Of a stretch of DNA of 64,000 nt, positions 32,997 to 41,462 are shown in pieces. The stretch is from Streptomyces sp. SID13031. GTDB taxonomy: Bacteria; Actinomycetota; Actinomycetes; Propionibacteriales; Kribbellaceae. The stretch spans positions 124,001 to 188,000 of the forward strand of contig NZ_JAAGLV010000001.1 of NCBI RefSeq assembly GCF_010548305.1, written 5' to 3'. The notes beneath the pieces are model-generated. The model worked only from the letters and a program-made list of their open reading frames with translations, did not search any database and was not told the origin of the DNA. The position numbers and the translations under genes were made by a program. The first letter of the stretch is position 1; the number at the start of each line of letters is the position of its first letter.

Positions 32997-34984
32997 ACCC
33001 CCTCGAGCCCAGGCCGATCGATCAGCCCGCGAAGGTCGATCTCGGCCTGCGGGTGGATCTGGCCTTCCTCGACGACGCCAAGATCCTCGGCGCCCCCGAA
33101 GACCCGACCGATCTGCCGCGCTGGCGGGGCAAGCTCGCTGAGTGGTTGATGGGTGCGTACGACCGGACGGCGTACGACGGTGGGCTGCACTACGAGGTGC
33201 CCGGGCGCGAGTGGACCCAGACGGCGTACTCGGTGGCGCTCGTCTGGCTCTGGGACGACCAGTTGTACGACGTCGACGCGGGCGTCTTCACGTCGGAGAA
33301 GTTCGTCCAGCACGGGATCGACGACTTCGGTGGGTACGACGCTGTGGTGCTGTGGCACGCGTACCCGGTGATCGGGATCGATTCACGCAACCAGTTCGAC
33401 TTCTACCGCGACGTACCGGGCCTGAAGGAACTGGTCGCCAAGTTGCACGAGCTCGGGCTGAAGGTGTTCTTCGACTACAACCCGTGGGATGTCGGCACTC
33501 GGCGCGCGGCGCGGCCCGACGGGGACGAATTCGCTGCCCTGGTTGGCGAATTCGGGGCCGATGGCGCCTTTCTCGACACGTTGAAGGAAGCCGATCCGTC
33601 GTTCACCCGGCCGTTGAAGCGGGCCAATCCCGCGATCGCCTTCGAAGGTGAGTCACGGTTGCCGTTGGCAAGGATCAGTGACCACGCACTGTCCTGGGCG
33701 CAGTGGTTCGGCGACACCCGGGCGCCCGGTGTCCTGCGCGCGCACCTGTTCGAGCGCCGGCACATGATGCATCACACCCGTCGCTGGAACCGCGACCACA
33801 GCGATGAGCTGCAGTCGGCCTGGGTGAACGGCGTCGGCATCCTGGTCTGGGAGTCGGTGTTCTCGGCCTGGGTCGGCTGGAACGCGCGCGACCGGGCGAC
33901 GCTGCGGCGGATGGTCGCGGCCCAGAGAGCGTTCTCGCCCGTACTGATCGGCGGCGACTGGATCCCGCTGACGCCCGAGATCCCGGACAAGGCGCGTGAG
34001 CACGGCGTCTTCGGGTCGCGCTTCGAGCTGGCCGACATCACCTTCTGGACGCTGATCAACCGCGACGACGAGGACTTCGAGGGCGTCGCCCTGCGTTCCG
34101 AGGATCAGGTCGGCGACTGGTACGACGTGACGTCGGGCGTGCCGATCACCGCCGACGACGACGGTGTGCATCTGGTCGTACCAGGTCGCGGAGTGGCCGG
34201 GATCGTCCGGGTCGGTGCGACGGCCGGGCAGGGCTGCCGGGTGACCGCGCGCCGGCTCGGCACGATGTCGCGGCCGCACGTGAAGGACTCGGCGTTCCCG
34301 ATGTCGCCGGCTGTCCGGGTTGTGGTGCCTGAGGTCTCCGGTCCGGCGATGATCGGGGAGACGGTCGAGGTACCGGCTGGGGAGCGCTCTCTGATGGTTC
34401 GGCACCGGCGGCGCGAGACGGGGCTGTACGACCAAGCGCCGTACGTGGAGGAGTGGAAGCCGTTGCCGCCACGCCTGCACGACATCCAGACCGTGACGCG
34501 TGAGGTCGCGCTCTCTGGGGTGTCCGTGGCTGTTCGTGAGGTCACCAACGCGGAGTACGCGGAATTCCTGAAAGCGACTGGCTACAAGCCGAAGGTGGCA
34601 AACCGGTTCCTCGCACACTGGATCGGTGGGGCTCCTGTGGCCGGCACCGAGGACCAGCCGGTGACGTATGTCGATCTGCCGGATGCCCGGGCTTATGCCG
34701 TGTGGCGTGGTGGTCGATTGCCCACTGAGGACGAGTGGCAAGCCGCGGCCGGACTGGACCGGTTCACCCGCGCCGAGCCGCTGGTCTGGAACCTGACCGA
34801 GAGCGAGCACCGCGACGGCCGCAGCCGGTTCTGCATCCTCAAGGGCGGCTCGTACTTCGTTGCCGAGGGCTCCGACTGGTACGCCGACGGCGGACCGCAG
34901 GACCCGGAGGTCAGCTTCAAGCTGGTCCTCACCGGTGGCGGACTGGATCGCTCCGAGACCATCGGTTTCCGGTGTGCGGGATGA
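32993..34984 (+). CDS. barrel-like glycosidase domain fused to an FGE/SUMF1-type domain
   Basis: A 663-residue cytosolic protein. Residues about 10-400 look like a (beta/alpha) barrel ([57 protein letters not shown]). After a beta-sandwich-like linker (about 400-490) comes an FGE-sulfatase fold (about 500-663: [68 protein letters not shown]). The cysteine pair that makes formylglycine in true FGEs is not seen, so this part is probably a binding or structural module. The overall fusion likely acts on the sugar substrate; the exact reaction is unknown. Confidence 0.75.
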   Translation: MNPLEPRPIDQPAKVDLGLRVDLAFLDDAKILGAPEDPTDLPRWRGKLAEWLMGAYDRTAYDGGLHYEVPGREWTQTAYSVALVWLWDDQLYDVDAGVFTSEKFVQHGIDDFGGYDAVVLWHAYPVIGIDSRNQFDFYRDVPGLKELVAKLHELGLKVFFDYNPWDVGTRRAARPDGDEFAALVGEFGADGAFLDTLKEADPSFTRPLKRANPAIAFEGESRLPLARISDHALSWAQWFGDTRAPGVLRAHLFERRHMMHHTRRWNRDHSDELQSAWVNGVGILVWESVFSAWVGWNARDRATLRRMVAAQRAFSPVLIGGDWIPLTPEIPDKAREHGVFGSRFELADITFWTLINRDDEDFEGVALRSEDQVGDWYDVTSGVPITADDDGVHLVVPGRGVAGIVRVGATAGQGCRVTARRLGTMSRPHVKDSAFPMSPAVRVVVPEVSGPAMIGETVEVPAGERSLMVRHRRRETGLYDQAPYVEEWKPLPPRLHDIQTVTREVALSGVSVAVREVTNAEYAEFLKATGYKPKVANRFLAHWIGGAPVAGTEDQPVTYVDLPDARAYAVWRGGRLPTEDEWQAAAGLDRFTRAEPLVWNLTESEHRDGRSRFCILKGGSYFVAEGSDWYADGGPQDPEVSFKLVLTGGGLDRSETIGFRCAG

Positions 34985-34988
34985 CGCT

Positions 34989-36176
34989 GTGAGGGCGGCG
35001 CCGCTCGAAGGCGTGAGGGTGCTGGAGGCGGCGACGCTGTTCGCGGGGCCGCTGGCGGCGACGTTCCTCGGCGATTTCGGCGCGGACGTGACGAAGATCG
35101 AGCACCCCTCGCGACCCGACGCGGCGCGGGGGCACGGGACGAGCAAGAACGGCGTCGGGCTGTGGTTCAAGACGCTCGGCCGGAACAAGCGGCTCGCGAC
35201 GCTCGACCTGTCCCAGGGGCGCGAGGTGTTCCTCGACCTGGTCCGCGCGAACGACGTCCTGGTGGAGAACTTCCGGCCAGGCACGTTGGAGCGTTGGGGG
35301 TTGGGGCCCGATGTCTTGCTGGCGGCGAACCCGCGACTGGTGATTGCCCGGGTGACCGCGTTCGGTCAGGTCGGGCCGTGGTCGAGCCGGCCTGGCTTCG
35401 GGTCGTTGGCTGAGGCAATGAGTGGATTCGCGGCCGTGACGGGGGAGCCGGAGGGACCGCCGACGCTGCCGCCGTTCGGGCTGGCCGACGGGATCACTGC
35501 GCTGGCGACGGCGTACGCGGTGCTGGTCGCGTTGAGAGAGCGCGATCAGTCGGGGGCCGGGCAGGTGATCGACATGGCGATCATCGAGCCGATCCTGATG
35601 ATGCTCGGCGGTGGGATCACGGCGTACCAGCAGACCGGGTATGTCCAGCCGAGGCTCGGCAACCGCTCGTCGAACAACGCGCCGCGCAACGTCTACCGGA
35701 CCGCCGATGGTCGCTGGGTGGCCGTTTCGACCAGCTCGCAGAGCATCGCCGAACGCGTTGTCACGTTGGTGGGTCGGCCTGATCTCGTCGCGCAGCCGTG
35801 GTTCGGGACTGGTCGTGAGCGCGCTGAGCATTCGGACGAGCTGGACGATGCCGTCGGCAGCTGGATCGGAGAGCGCCCCCTGGACGACGTCATGCTCGCG
35901 TTCGAGAAGGCCGAGGCCGCGGTCGGACCGGTGCACGACATCCGCGGGATCATGACGGATCCGCAGTACGCCGCGCTGAACACGATCGTCGAGGTCGACG
36001 ACGAGGAGCTCGGCGGGCCGGTACAGATGCAGAACGTGCTCTTCCGGCTGTCCGAATCACCAGGCTCGATCCGCTGGGCCGGCCGCCCGCACGGCGCCGA
36101 CACCGACGCAGTACTGGCCGAGATCGGGGTCTCACCCGAGCAACTAGCCGCATTACGCGAGGCCGGAGTCGTCTAG
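34989..36176 (+). CDS. CaiB/BaiF-family CoA-transferase
   Basis: A 395-residue family III CoA-transferase: LEGVRVLEAATLFAGPLAATFLGDFGADVTKIE at the N-terminus, FKTLGRNKRLATLDLSQGREVF, DVLVENFRPGTLERWG (with the conserved Asp position typical of the family nearby) and RLGNRSSNNAPRNVYRTADG. It moves CoA between carboxylic acids. The start GTG 34989 lies 4 bases after the previous stop. With the CitE-type lyase just downstream it suggests CoA activation and cleavage of a hydroxy acid, perhaps the aglycone of the imported compound. Confidence 0.88.
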   Translation: MRAAPLEGVRVLEAATLFAGPLAATFLGDFGADVTKIEHPSRPDAARGHGTSKNGVGLWFKTLGRNKRLATLDLSQGREVFLDLVRANDVLVENFRPGTLERWGLGPDVLLAANPRLVIARVTAFGQVGPWSSRPGFGSLAEAMSGFAAVTGEPEGPPTLPPFGLADGITALATAYAVLVALRERDQSGAGQVIDMAIIEPILMMLGGGITAYQQTGYVQPRLGNRSSNNAPRNVYRTADGRWVAVSTSSQSIAERVVTLVGRPDLVAQPWFGTGRERAEHSDELDDAVGSWIGERPLDDVMLAFEKAEAAVGPVHDIRGIMTDPQYAALNTIVEVDDEELGGPVQMQNVLFRLSESPGSIRWAGRPHGADTDAVLAEIGVSPEQLAALREAGVV

Positions 36177-36998
36177 ATGTTGACCGCCCTTTATGTCCCG
36201 GCCAATCGTCCGGACCGGTTCGCGAAGGCCGTTGCCGCTGGCCCCGATCTGGTGGTGTTCGATCTCGAGGACGCGGTGCCGGTCGACGACAAGGCCGACG
36301 CGCGGGGTTGGGCGGTCGCGTGGATCGCGGCGTTCACCGGCCGGACGCCGATCGAGGTACGGGTGAACGCGCCGGGGAGCCCGTGGATCGAGGATGACCT
36401 GGCGGCGCTGGCCGCAGTACCGGCTGTGCGGGTGCGGGTGCCGAAGGTGGAGAGCGCGGCCGATGTCCGGCACGTGCTGGAGCAGGTGCCTTCGGCAAGG
36501 ATCACGGCGTTGATCGAGTCGCCGCTGGGGTTGGAGCGGGCGTTCGAGATCGCGACGGCTGATCCGCGGGTGGTGGCGGTCGCGTTGGGGGAGGCCGATC
36601 TGGCGAGTTCCCTGGGTGTCGACGGCCCGGAGGGGCTGGGGTGGGCTCGGGGGCGGTTGGTATCGGCCTCGCGTGCGGCCGGGCTCGGGGCGCCGATGAT
36701 GTCGGTCTATCCGCACGTGAACGATGGGGACGGGTTGCGGCGGACGTCTCTGGAGGGGCGCGCGCTGGGGTTCGTCGGGCGGACGGCGATTCATCCACGG
36801 CAACTGGCCACGATCGTCGAGTGCTTCACGCCGTCGGCGATCCAGGTGGCCGACGCCGCCGCGCTGCTGGCCGCGGTGGAGAAGGCCGGCTTCACGGAGG
36901 GTGGCGTGATCGTCCTCCCCGACGGCCGGATGGTCGACCCCGCGATGCTCGGCCGAGCCCGCGAGATCACCGAGCTGATGAGCCAGATCGACCCCTGA
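36177..36998 (+). CDS. HpcH/HpaI-family CitE-like (CoA-ester) lyase
   Basis: A 273-residue barrel enzyme of the citE/malyl-CoA lyase group: LYVPANRPDRFAKAVAAG, FDLEDAVPVDDKADAR, RVRVPKVESAADV, ALIESPLGLERAFEIA (metal Glu) and GEADLASSLGVDG. It probably splits a 3-hydroxyacyl-CoA, or acts as a thioesterase as some relatives do. The ATG follows directly on the TAG of the CoA-transferase gene. It is the last gene of the operon; a gap of 37 bases and a possible promoter follow. Confidence 0.85.
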   Translation: MLTALYVPANRPDRFAKAVAAGPDLVVFDLEDAVPVDDKADARGWAVAWIAAFTGRTPIEVRVNAPGSPWIEDDLAALAAVPAVRVRVPKVESAADVRHVLEQVPSARITALIESPLGLERAFEIATADPRVVAVALGEADLASSLGVDGPEGLGWARGRLVSASRAAGLGAPMMSVYPHVNDGDGLRRTSLEGRALGFVGRTAIHPRQLATIVECFTPSAIQVADAAALLAAVEKAGFTEGGVIVLPDGRMVDPAMLGRAREITELMSQIDP

Positions 36999-37014
36999 GC
37001 TTCCCTGAAAGAAG

Positions 37015-37020
37015 TAAAAT
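37015..37020 (+). promoter_or_regulatory. possible -10 element for the MBL-fold gene
   Basis: TAAAAT lies 15 bases before ATG 37036 in an AT-rich gap, too close for an RBS to fit well downstream. No clear -35 is seen. Confidence 0.3.
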
Positions 37021-37035
37021 GGCTACGGTTATTGC

Positions 37036-37884
37036 ATGGCGACCAATGAGCTGTCCTTCGAGGTGCACGTCAGTCCAAGCGCGCTGCGCTCAGGTGAGCA
37101 GCGGATGCCGAACGGCGACCGGCTCTACTGGAACCCGCTCTCCACGACGCTGATCTACGGCGCGGAGGACGCGGTACTGGTGGACCCGCCGTTCCTGACC
37201 GAGCACATCCAGCAGGTGGGCGACTGGATCGAGCGATCCGGGAAGCGGCTGATCGCGATCTACGCGACGCACGGCCACGGGGATCACTGGTTCGGTACGG
37301 GGGAGTTGGTGAAGCGCTTCCCGGGGGCCGTCGCCTACGCCACGCCGGGCACGATCGAGATGATGCATCAGCAGGCCGGGGTGGGGCGGGAGCAGTTGTG
37401 GGACAAGCTCTTCCCCGGGCAGATCCCGCTGACGCCGGTGCTCGCCGAGCCGATGCCGGCTGAGGGCATCCTGCTCGAAGGTCAGGTACTGAGGTCGATC
37501 GAGGTCGGGCACACCGACACCGACGAGACCTCTGTGCTGCACGTGCCGTCGATCGGGCTGGTGGTCGCGGGTGACGTTGCCTACAACGGCATCCATCAGT
37601 ACATCCTCGAAGGCGCCAATGGTGGTTTCGAGGCGTGGATCGCGGCGCTCGACGAGGTGATGAAGCTGGCGCCGACCAGGGTCGTGGCCGGGCACAAGAA
37701 CCGCGACCTGCCGGACGACCCGATCATCCTCGAGCGGACCAAGCAGTACCTTCAGGACGTGACCAAACTGCTCGCCGAGGAGCCGACCGCACAGGAGTTC
37801 TACGACCAGATGACCGAGCGCCATCCGGACCGCCTCAACCGGAGCCCGCTCTGGTACGGCGCCCTGTCCCTCCTCGCCAAATGA
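37036..37884 (+). CDS. MBL-fold metallo-hydrolase
   Basis: A 282-residue metallo-beta-lactamase-fold protein with the zinc motif YATHGHGDHWFGTG (HxHxDH, about 75-88), the GHTDTDETSVLH metal His and VVAGDVAYNGIH. It resembles the SoxH/glyoxalase-II-like hydrolases; the substrate is unknown. No RBS is visible and a short or missing leader is likely. Overlaps the CGNR gene by ATGA. Confidence 0.88.
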   Translation: MATNELSFEVHVSPSALRSGEQRMPNGDRLYWNPLSTTLIYGAEDAVLVDPPFLTEHIQQVGDWIERSGKRLIAIYATHGHGDHWFGTGELVKRFPGAVAYATPGTIEMMHQQAGVGREQLWDKLFPGQIPLTPVLAEPMPAEGILLEGQVLRSIEVGHTDTDETSVLHVPSIGLVVAGDVAYNGIHQYILEGANGGFEAWIAALDEVMKLAPTRVVAGHKNRDLPDDPIILERTKQYLQDVTKLLAEEPTAQEFYDQMTERHPDRLNRSPLWYGALSLLAK

Positions 37885-38435
37885 CCTGGCCCGCCACCAC
37901 CCGCTATGCCCTGGACCCGGCCCCAGCCGGTCTGGCCCTGGCGCAAGACCTCCTCAACACCAAAGGAGTCGGCGCCCAGCCGGATCTATTGGCCGACCCA
38001 GTCATGGCGGCGGACTGGCTCAACCAGGTCATCCCCGGCGAAACCGGGCTGAGCCCAACGGACTTGGACCAGCTCCGCGCCTTTCGCGCCGATCTTCAAC
38101 GCCTCGTTGCCCGCGACGATGAAGCGGCTTCGGCTTCGTTCGCCGTCGCGCGGAGTGCGGCGGCGGAGCTGGTGTTGGGGGTGGATGGGGTGGTGGAGTT
38201 GCGGGGCGGCGGCAGCGGGGCGGAGTACGTCGTCTCCCGGGTGCTGGCGGAGGTACTGGGTGCTCAGCAGGTTGACGCGTGGCGGCGGTTGAAGAGTTGT
38301 CGCAATGAGCGGTGCCGGGTGGCGTTCTACGATCGGTCGCGGAACAACAGCGGGGTGTGGCACTCGCTGAAGACTTGCGGGAATCCGGCCAACCTGCGCG
38401 CGCATCGCGCCCGCAACAAGGAACTGAACGGCTAA
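37881..38435 (+). CDS. CGNR zinc-finger / ABATE domain protein
   Basis: A 184-residue protein. Residues 1 to about 130 form the helical ABATE-type stress domain (LALAQDLLNTKG, ADWLNQVIPG, LRAFRADLQRLV). The C-terminal zinc finger reads CRNERCRVAFYDRSRNNSGV then WHSLKTCGNPANLRAHRAR, the CGNR pattern. These are thought to be stress-linked transcription factors. Translationally coupled to the MBL hydrolase gene. Confidence 0.85.
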   Translation: MTWPATTRYALDPAPAGLALAQDLLNTKGVGAQPDLLADPVMAADWLNQVIPGETGLSPTDLDQLRAFRADLQRLVARDDEAASASFAVARSAAAELVLGVDGVVELRGGGSGAEYVVSRVLAEVLGAQQVDAWRRLKSCRNERCRVAFYDRSRNNSGVWHSLKTCGNPANLRAHRARNKELNG

Positions 38436-38445
38436 GGTCGAAACC

Positions 38446-40038
38446 ATGTTGCCGCGGGTGGTTGATGCTGTGGTGATCGGGTCCGGGCCGAACGGGCTGG
38501 TCAGCGCGATCGAGCTGGCCGACGCCGGCTGGGACGTGCTCGTGCTCGAGGCCGCCGACGAGCCGGGCGGCGCGGTGCGCTCGACCACCGACGACGGCTG
38601 GGTGAGCGACCGGTTCAGCTCCAGCTATCCGCTCGGGGTCGCTTCGCCGGTACTGCGTGCTCTGGAGCTCGAGAAGTTCGGATTGCGCTGGGCCTACGCC
38701 CCGCTCGCGGTGGCGCACCTGCTCGATCCCGACGCCGACGATGCGCCCGCGATCCACCCCGACCCCGCCGACACCGCCGCGTCGATCGGTCGCGATCACC
38801 CGAAGGACGGCGACACCTGGCTGCGCCTCCACCGGGACTACGTCAAGATCCGCGAACCCTTCCTCCAGTCGCTGCTCACCTCCTGGCCGCCGGTCGCCCC
38901 AGGCCTGCGACTCGCGCGCAAGCTCGGATCGGCGGGTGAGCTGGCCAGGTTCGCGCGCTTCATGGCGATGCCGATGCACCGGATGGGTCAGGAGCTCTTC
39001 GAAGGCCAACGCGGCCGCGCGATCCTCGCCGGCAACGCCTTCCACGCCGACGCGCCACTCAGCGGAAGCGTCAGCGGAACCATGGGCTGGCTGCTGGCGA
39101 TGCTCGCCCAGGATGTCGGTTTCCCTGTTGCAGAAGGCGGTTCGAGCTCCCTTTCGTCAGCCCTCGTACGCCGCGCCGAGCGCGCCGGCGCCCTCCTCGT
39201 CACCGGCGCACCGGTTACCTCGATCGACGTGTCGGCGGGCAAGGCAACCGCAGTACGGACCGCAAGCGGCGAGGTGGTCTCCGTACGCCGCGCTGTCATC
39301 GCCGACGTCTCCGCCCAGACCCTGTACGGCGAACTGTTGCCGTCAGCAAGCATCCCGGCTGGGTTGCGTCGCGATCTCGAGAAGTTCGAATGGGACTACC
39401 CGACGGTCAAGCTCAACTATCGGCTGAGCGGCCCGATCCCGTGGCGCGCCGCCGAGGCGCGAGAAGCCGGCGTCATCCACCTGGGCGGTACTGCGGACGA
39501 CCTCGTCCACCTGAGCGCCGACCTCGACACCGGCCGGTTGCCCACAGCACCTTTCTTGCTGATCGGCCAGACCACCAAGGCGGACCCATCGCGCTCGCCG
39601 GAAGGTACTGAGGCCGTCTGGGCGTACTCGCATCTACCGCGCGGAGTCACCGACGACGCTGAAGCGGAGAAGCTGGCCGGCCGGATGGACCGCGCCATCG
39701 AACGCCACGCTCCCGGCTTCCTCGACCTGGTCATCGCCCGCGATCTGCAACGCCCGAGCGACTTCATCCAGGCGAACGCCTCTCTCGGCCTCGGCGCACT
39801 CGGCGGTGGTACAGCCCAACTCCACCAGCAACTGATCTTCCGCCCAACCGTCGGCCTCGGCAGCCCCCGTACGGTCGTCACCGGCCTCTACCTGGGCAGC
39901 TCCGCAATCCACCCCGGCCCCGGCGTCCACGGCGCCTGCGGCCACCTCGCCGCCCGCACCGCCCTCCGCGACGCCTCCCTCCTCGGCCCACTCACCCGAA
40001 TCCCCACCACAGCCGCCCTCCGCCACCTCCAGCGATAG
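38446..40038 (+). CDS. phytoene-desaturase-like FAD-dependent oxidoreductase
   Basis: A 530-residue flavoprotein starting with the FAD-binding VVIGSGPNGLVSAIELADAG and E-bearing strand VLVLEAADEPGGAVRS. The C-terminal GLYLGSSAIHPGPGVHGACG is the closing FAD motif of the CrtI/PYROXD2 group. There are no carotenoid genes alongside, so a general redox role is more likely than carotenoid synthesis. Its start is 10 bases after the CGNR stop. Confidence 0.88.
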   Translation: MLPRVVDAVVIGSGPNGLVSAIELADAGWDVLVLEAADEPGGAVRSTTDDGWVSDRFSSSYPLGVASPVLRALELEKFGLRWAYAPLAVAHLLDPDADDAPAIHPDPADTAASIGRDHPKDGDTWLRLHRDYVKIREPFLQSLLTSWPPVAPGLRLARKLGSAGELARFARFMAMPMHRMGQELFEGQRGRAILAGNAFHADAPLSGSVSGTMGWLLAMLAQDVGFPVAEGGSSSLSSALVRRAERAGALLVTGAPVTSIDVSAGKATAVRTASGEVVSVRRAVIADVSAQTLYGELLPSASIPAGLRRDLEKFEWDYPTVKLNYRLSGPIPWRAAEAREAGVIHLGGTADDLVHLSADLDTGRLPTAPFLLIGQTTKADPSRSPEGTEAVWAYSHLPRGVTDDAEAEKLAGRMDRAIERHAPGFLDLVIARDLQRPSDFIQANASLGLGALGGGTAQLHQQLIFRPTVGLGSPRTVVTGLYLGSSAIHPGPGVHGACGHLAARTALRDASLLGPLTRIPTTAALRHLQR

Positions 40039-40070
40039 CCTCAACCCGGATCGCTGGAGAGGAGTTTTTG

Positions 40071-41324
40071 GTGAGTGTGGGGGAGCGGGTTGAGGGGCTG
40101 TTGCGGGAGTTGGCGCCGCAGGTGCTGGGGTTTTTGGTTCGGCGGCATGGGCAGTTCGATCTGTGCGAGGACGCGGTGCAGGAGGCTTTGCTCGCGGCGG
40201 CGACGCAGTGGCCCGCGGACGGCGTACCGGGGAATCCTCGGGGCTGGTTGATCACTGTTGCCACCCGCAAGCTCACTGATCAGTTCCGGAGTGAGAGTGC
40301 GCGGCGCCGGCGGGAGGACTCGGTGGCGGCGATGGCTGGGACCGACGAGCTGGTTGCGCCCGGTGCCGACCAGGATCAGCCGCCGGAGTCCGATGACACT
40401 TTGACGCTGCTCTTCCTGTGCTGCCATCCGGCGGTCACGCCTGCCTCACAGGTGGCGTTGACGCTGCGGGCGGTCGGCGGTCTGACGACGGCCGAGATCG
40501 CCCGGGCGTTCATGGTGCCGGAGGCAACGATGGCGCCGCGGATCAGCCGGGCGAAGAAGAGCATCAAGACGGCCGGCAGCCGGTTCGTACTGCCGCCCGA
40601 GGACGAGCGCGCGGATCGGCTGCGCGTCGTCCTGCAAGTCCTCTACCTGATCTTCAACGAGGGCTACACGGCAAGCTCCGGGCCTGATCTGCAGCGCGTC
40701 GAGCTGACCGCCGAGGCGATCCGGCTGGCGCGTCTTCTGTACCAGTTGCTGCCGGACGAGGGCGAGGTCGCCGGCCTGCTGGCGCTCATGCTGCTCACCG
40801 ATGCGCGGCGGGCGGCGCGGTCCAAGCCCGACGGCAGTTTGATCCCGATCGACGAGCAGGATCGCAGCCTGTGGTTGCGCGAGCCGATCGAGGAGGGCGC
40901 CGCGCTGGTACTACACACGCTCGCGCATGGCGAGGTCGGTTCGTACCAATTGCAGGCGGCGATCGCAGCTATCCACTCGGAGGCGCCGAGCGCCGATGAG
41001 ACCGACTGGAAGCAGATCCTCGCGCTCTACCTGTTGCTGGAGAAGATCGCGCCCAATCCGATGGTGACGCTCAACCGTGCGATCGCGCTGGCCCAGGTCG
41101 ACGGGCCGCAAGCCGGGCTGGACCTGCTCGCCACGCTCGACGGCGACCACCGATTGGCAGACAACCACCGACTGGACGCCGTACGTGCGCATCTTCTGGA
41201 GCGCCTCGGCGACTTCCCCGCGGCTCGCGAGCACTACCTCGCCGCTGCCCGGCGGACGACCTCATTGCCTGAGCAGAGGTACCTCACGGCGAAAGCGGAC
41301 GGCGTGCGGACCGACAGGACATAG
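40071..41324 (+). CDS. ECF42-type RNA polymerase sigma factor
   Basis: A 417-residue extended ECF sigma factor. Region 2 is seen in LRELAPQVLGFLVRR and DLCEDAVQEALLAAATQWP; region 4 in GGLTTAEIARAFMVPEATMA with ISRAKKSIK. A C-terminal TPR-like extension of about 220 residues (VVLQVLYLIFNEGYTASSG, LRVE..AEAIRLARLL, NPMVTLNRAIALAQVDGPQA) is typical of ECF42. Such factors are normally next to a DGPF/YCII-domain gene, and none is found here. GTG 40071 is chosen for GGAG 6-7 bases upstream; TTG 40068 is possible. Confidence 0.88.
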   Translation: MSVGERVEGLLRELAPQVLGFLVRRHGQFDLCEDAVQEALLAAATQWPADGVPGNPRGWLITVATRKLTDQFRSESARRRREDSVAAMAGTDELVAPGADQDQPPESDDTLTLLFLCCHPAVTPASQVALTLRAVGGLTTAEIARAFMVPEATMAPRISRAKKSIKTAGSRFVLPPEDERADRLRVVLQVLYLIFNEGYTASSGPDLQRVELTAEAIRLARLLYQLLPDEGEVAGLLALMLLTDARRAARSKPDGSLIPIDEQDRSLWLREPIEEGAALVLHTLAHGEVGSYQLQAAIAAIHSEAPSADETDWKQILALYLLLEKIAPNPMVTLNRAIALAQVDGPQAGLDLLATLDGDHRLADNHRLDAVRAHLLERLGDFPAAREHYLAAARRTTSLPEQRYLTAKADGVRTDRT

Positions 41325-41426
41325 TGCCGGGGCTGACGGGGTGCACAGCCTGATTCGAGCGCTCGTGTACGGCGTACGGAGGTGCACTACCTGTCGGTCG
41401 GGACGGCCTCTGGTGAGTTGGGGTGC

Positions 41427-41456
41427 GTGACTTCAGTTGTAACTTCGGTTTACAGT
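41427..41456 (+). promoter_or_regulatory. leaderless promoter with embedded TGTAA-N7-TTACA operator
   Basis: TACAGT (41451-41456) ends 6 bases before ATG 41463, so transcription should start at the ATG. GTGACT (41427-41432) is an imperfect -35 with an 18-base spacer. The palindrome TGTAACTTCGGTTTACA (41438-41454) fills the spacer and overlaps the -10, the position expected for a repressor such as a TetR-type fatty-acid regulator. Confidence 0.55.
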
Positions 41457-41462
41457 TGCGGC

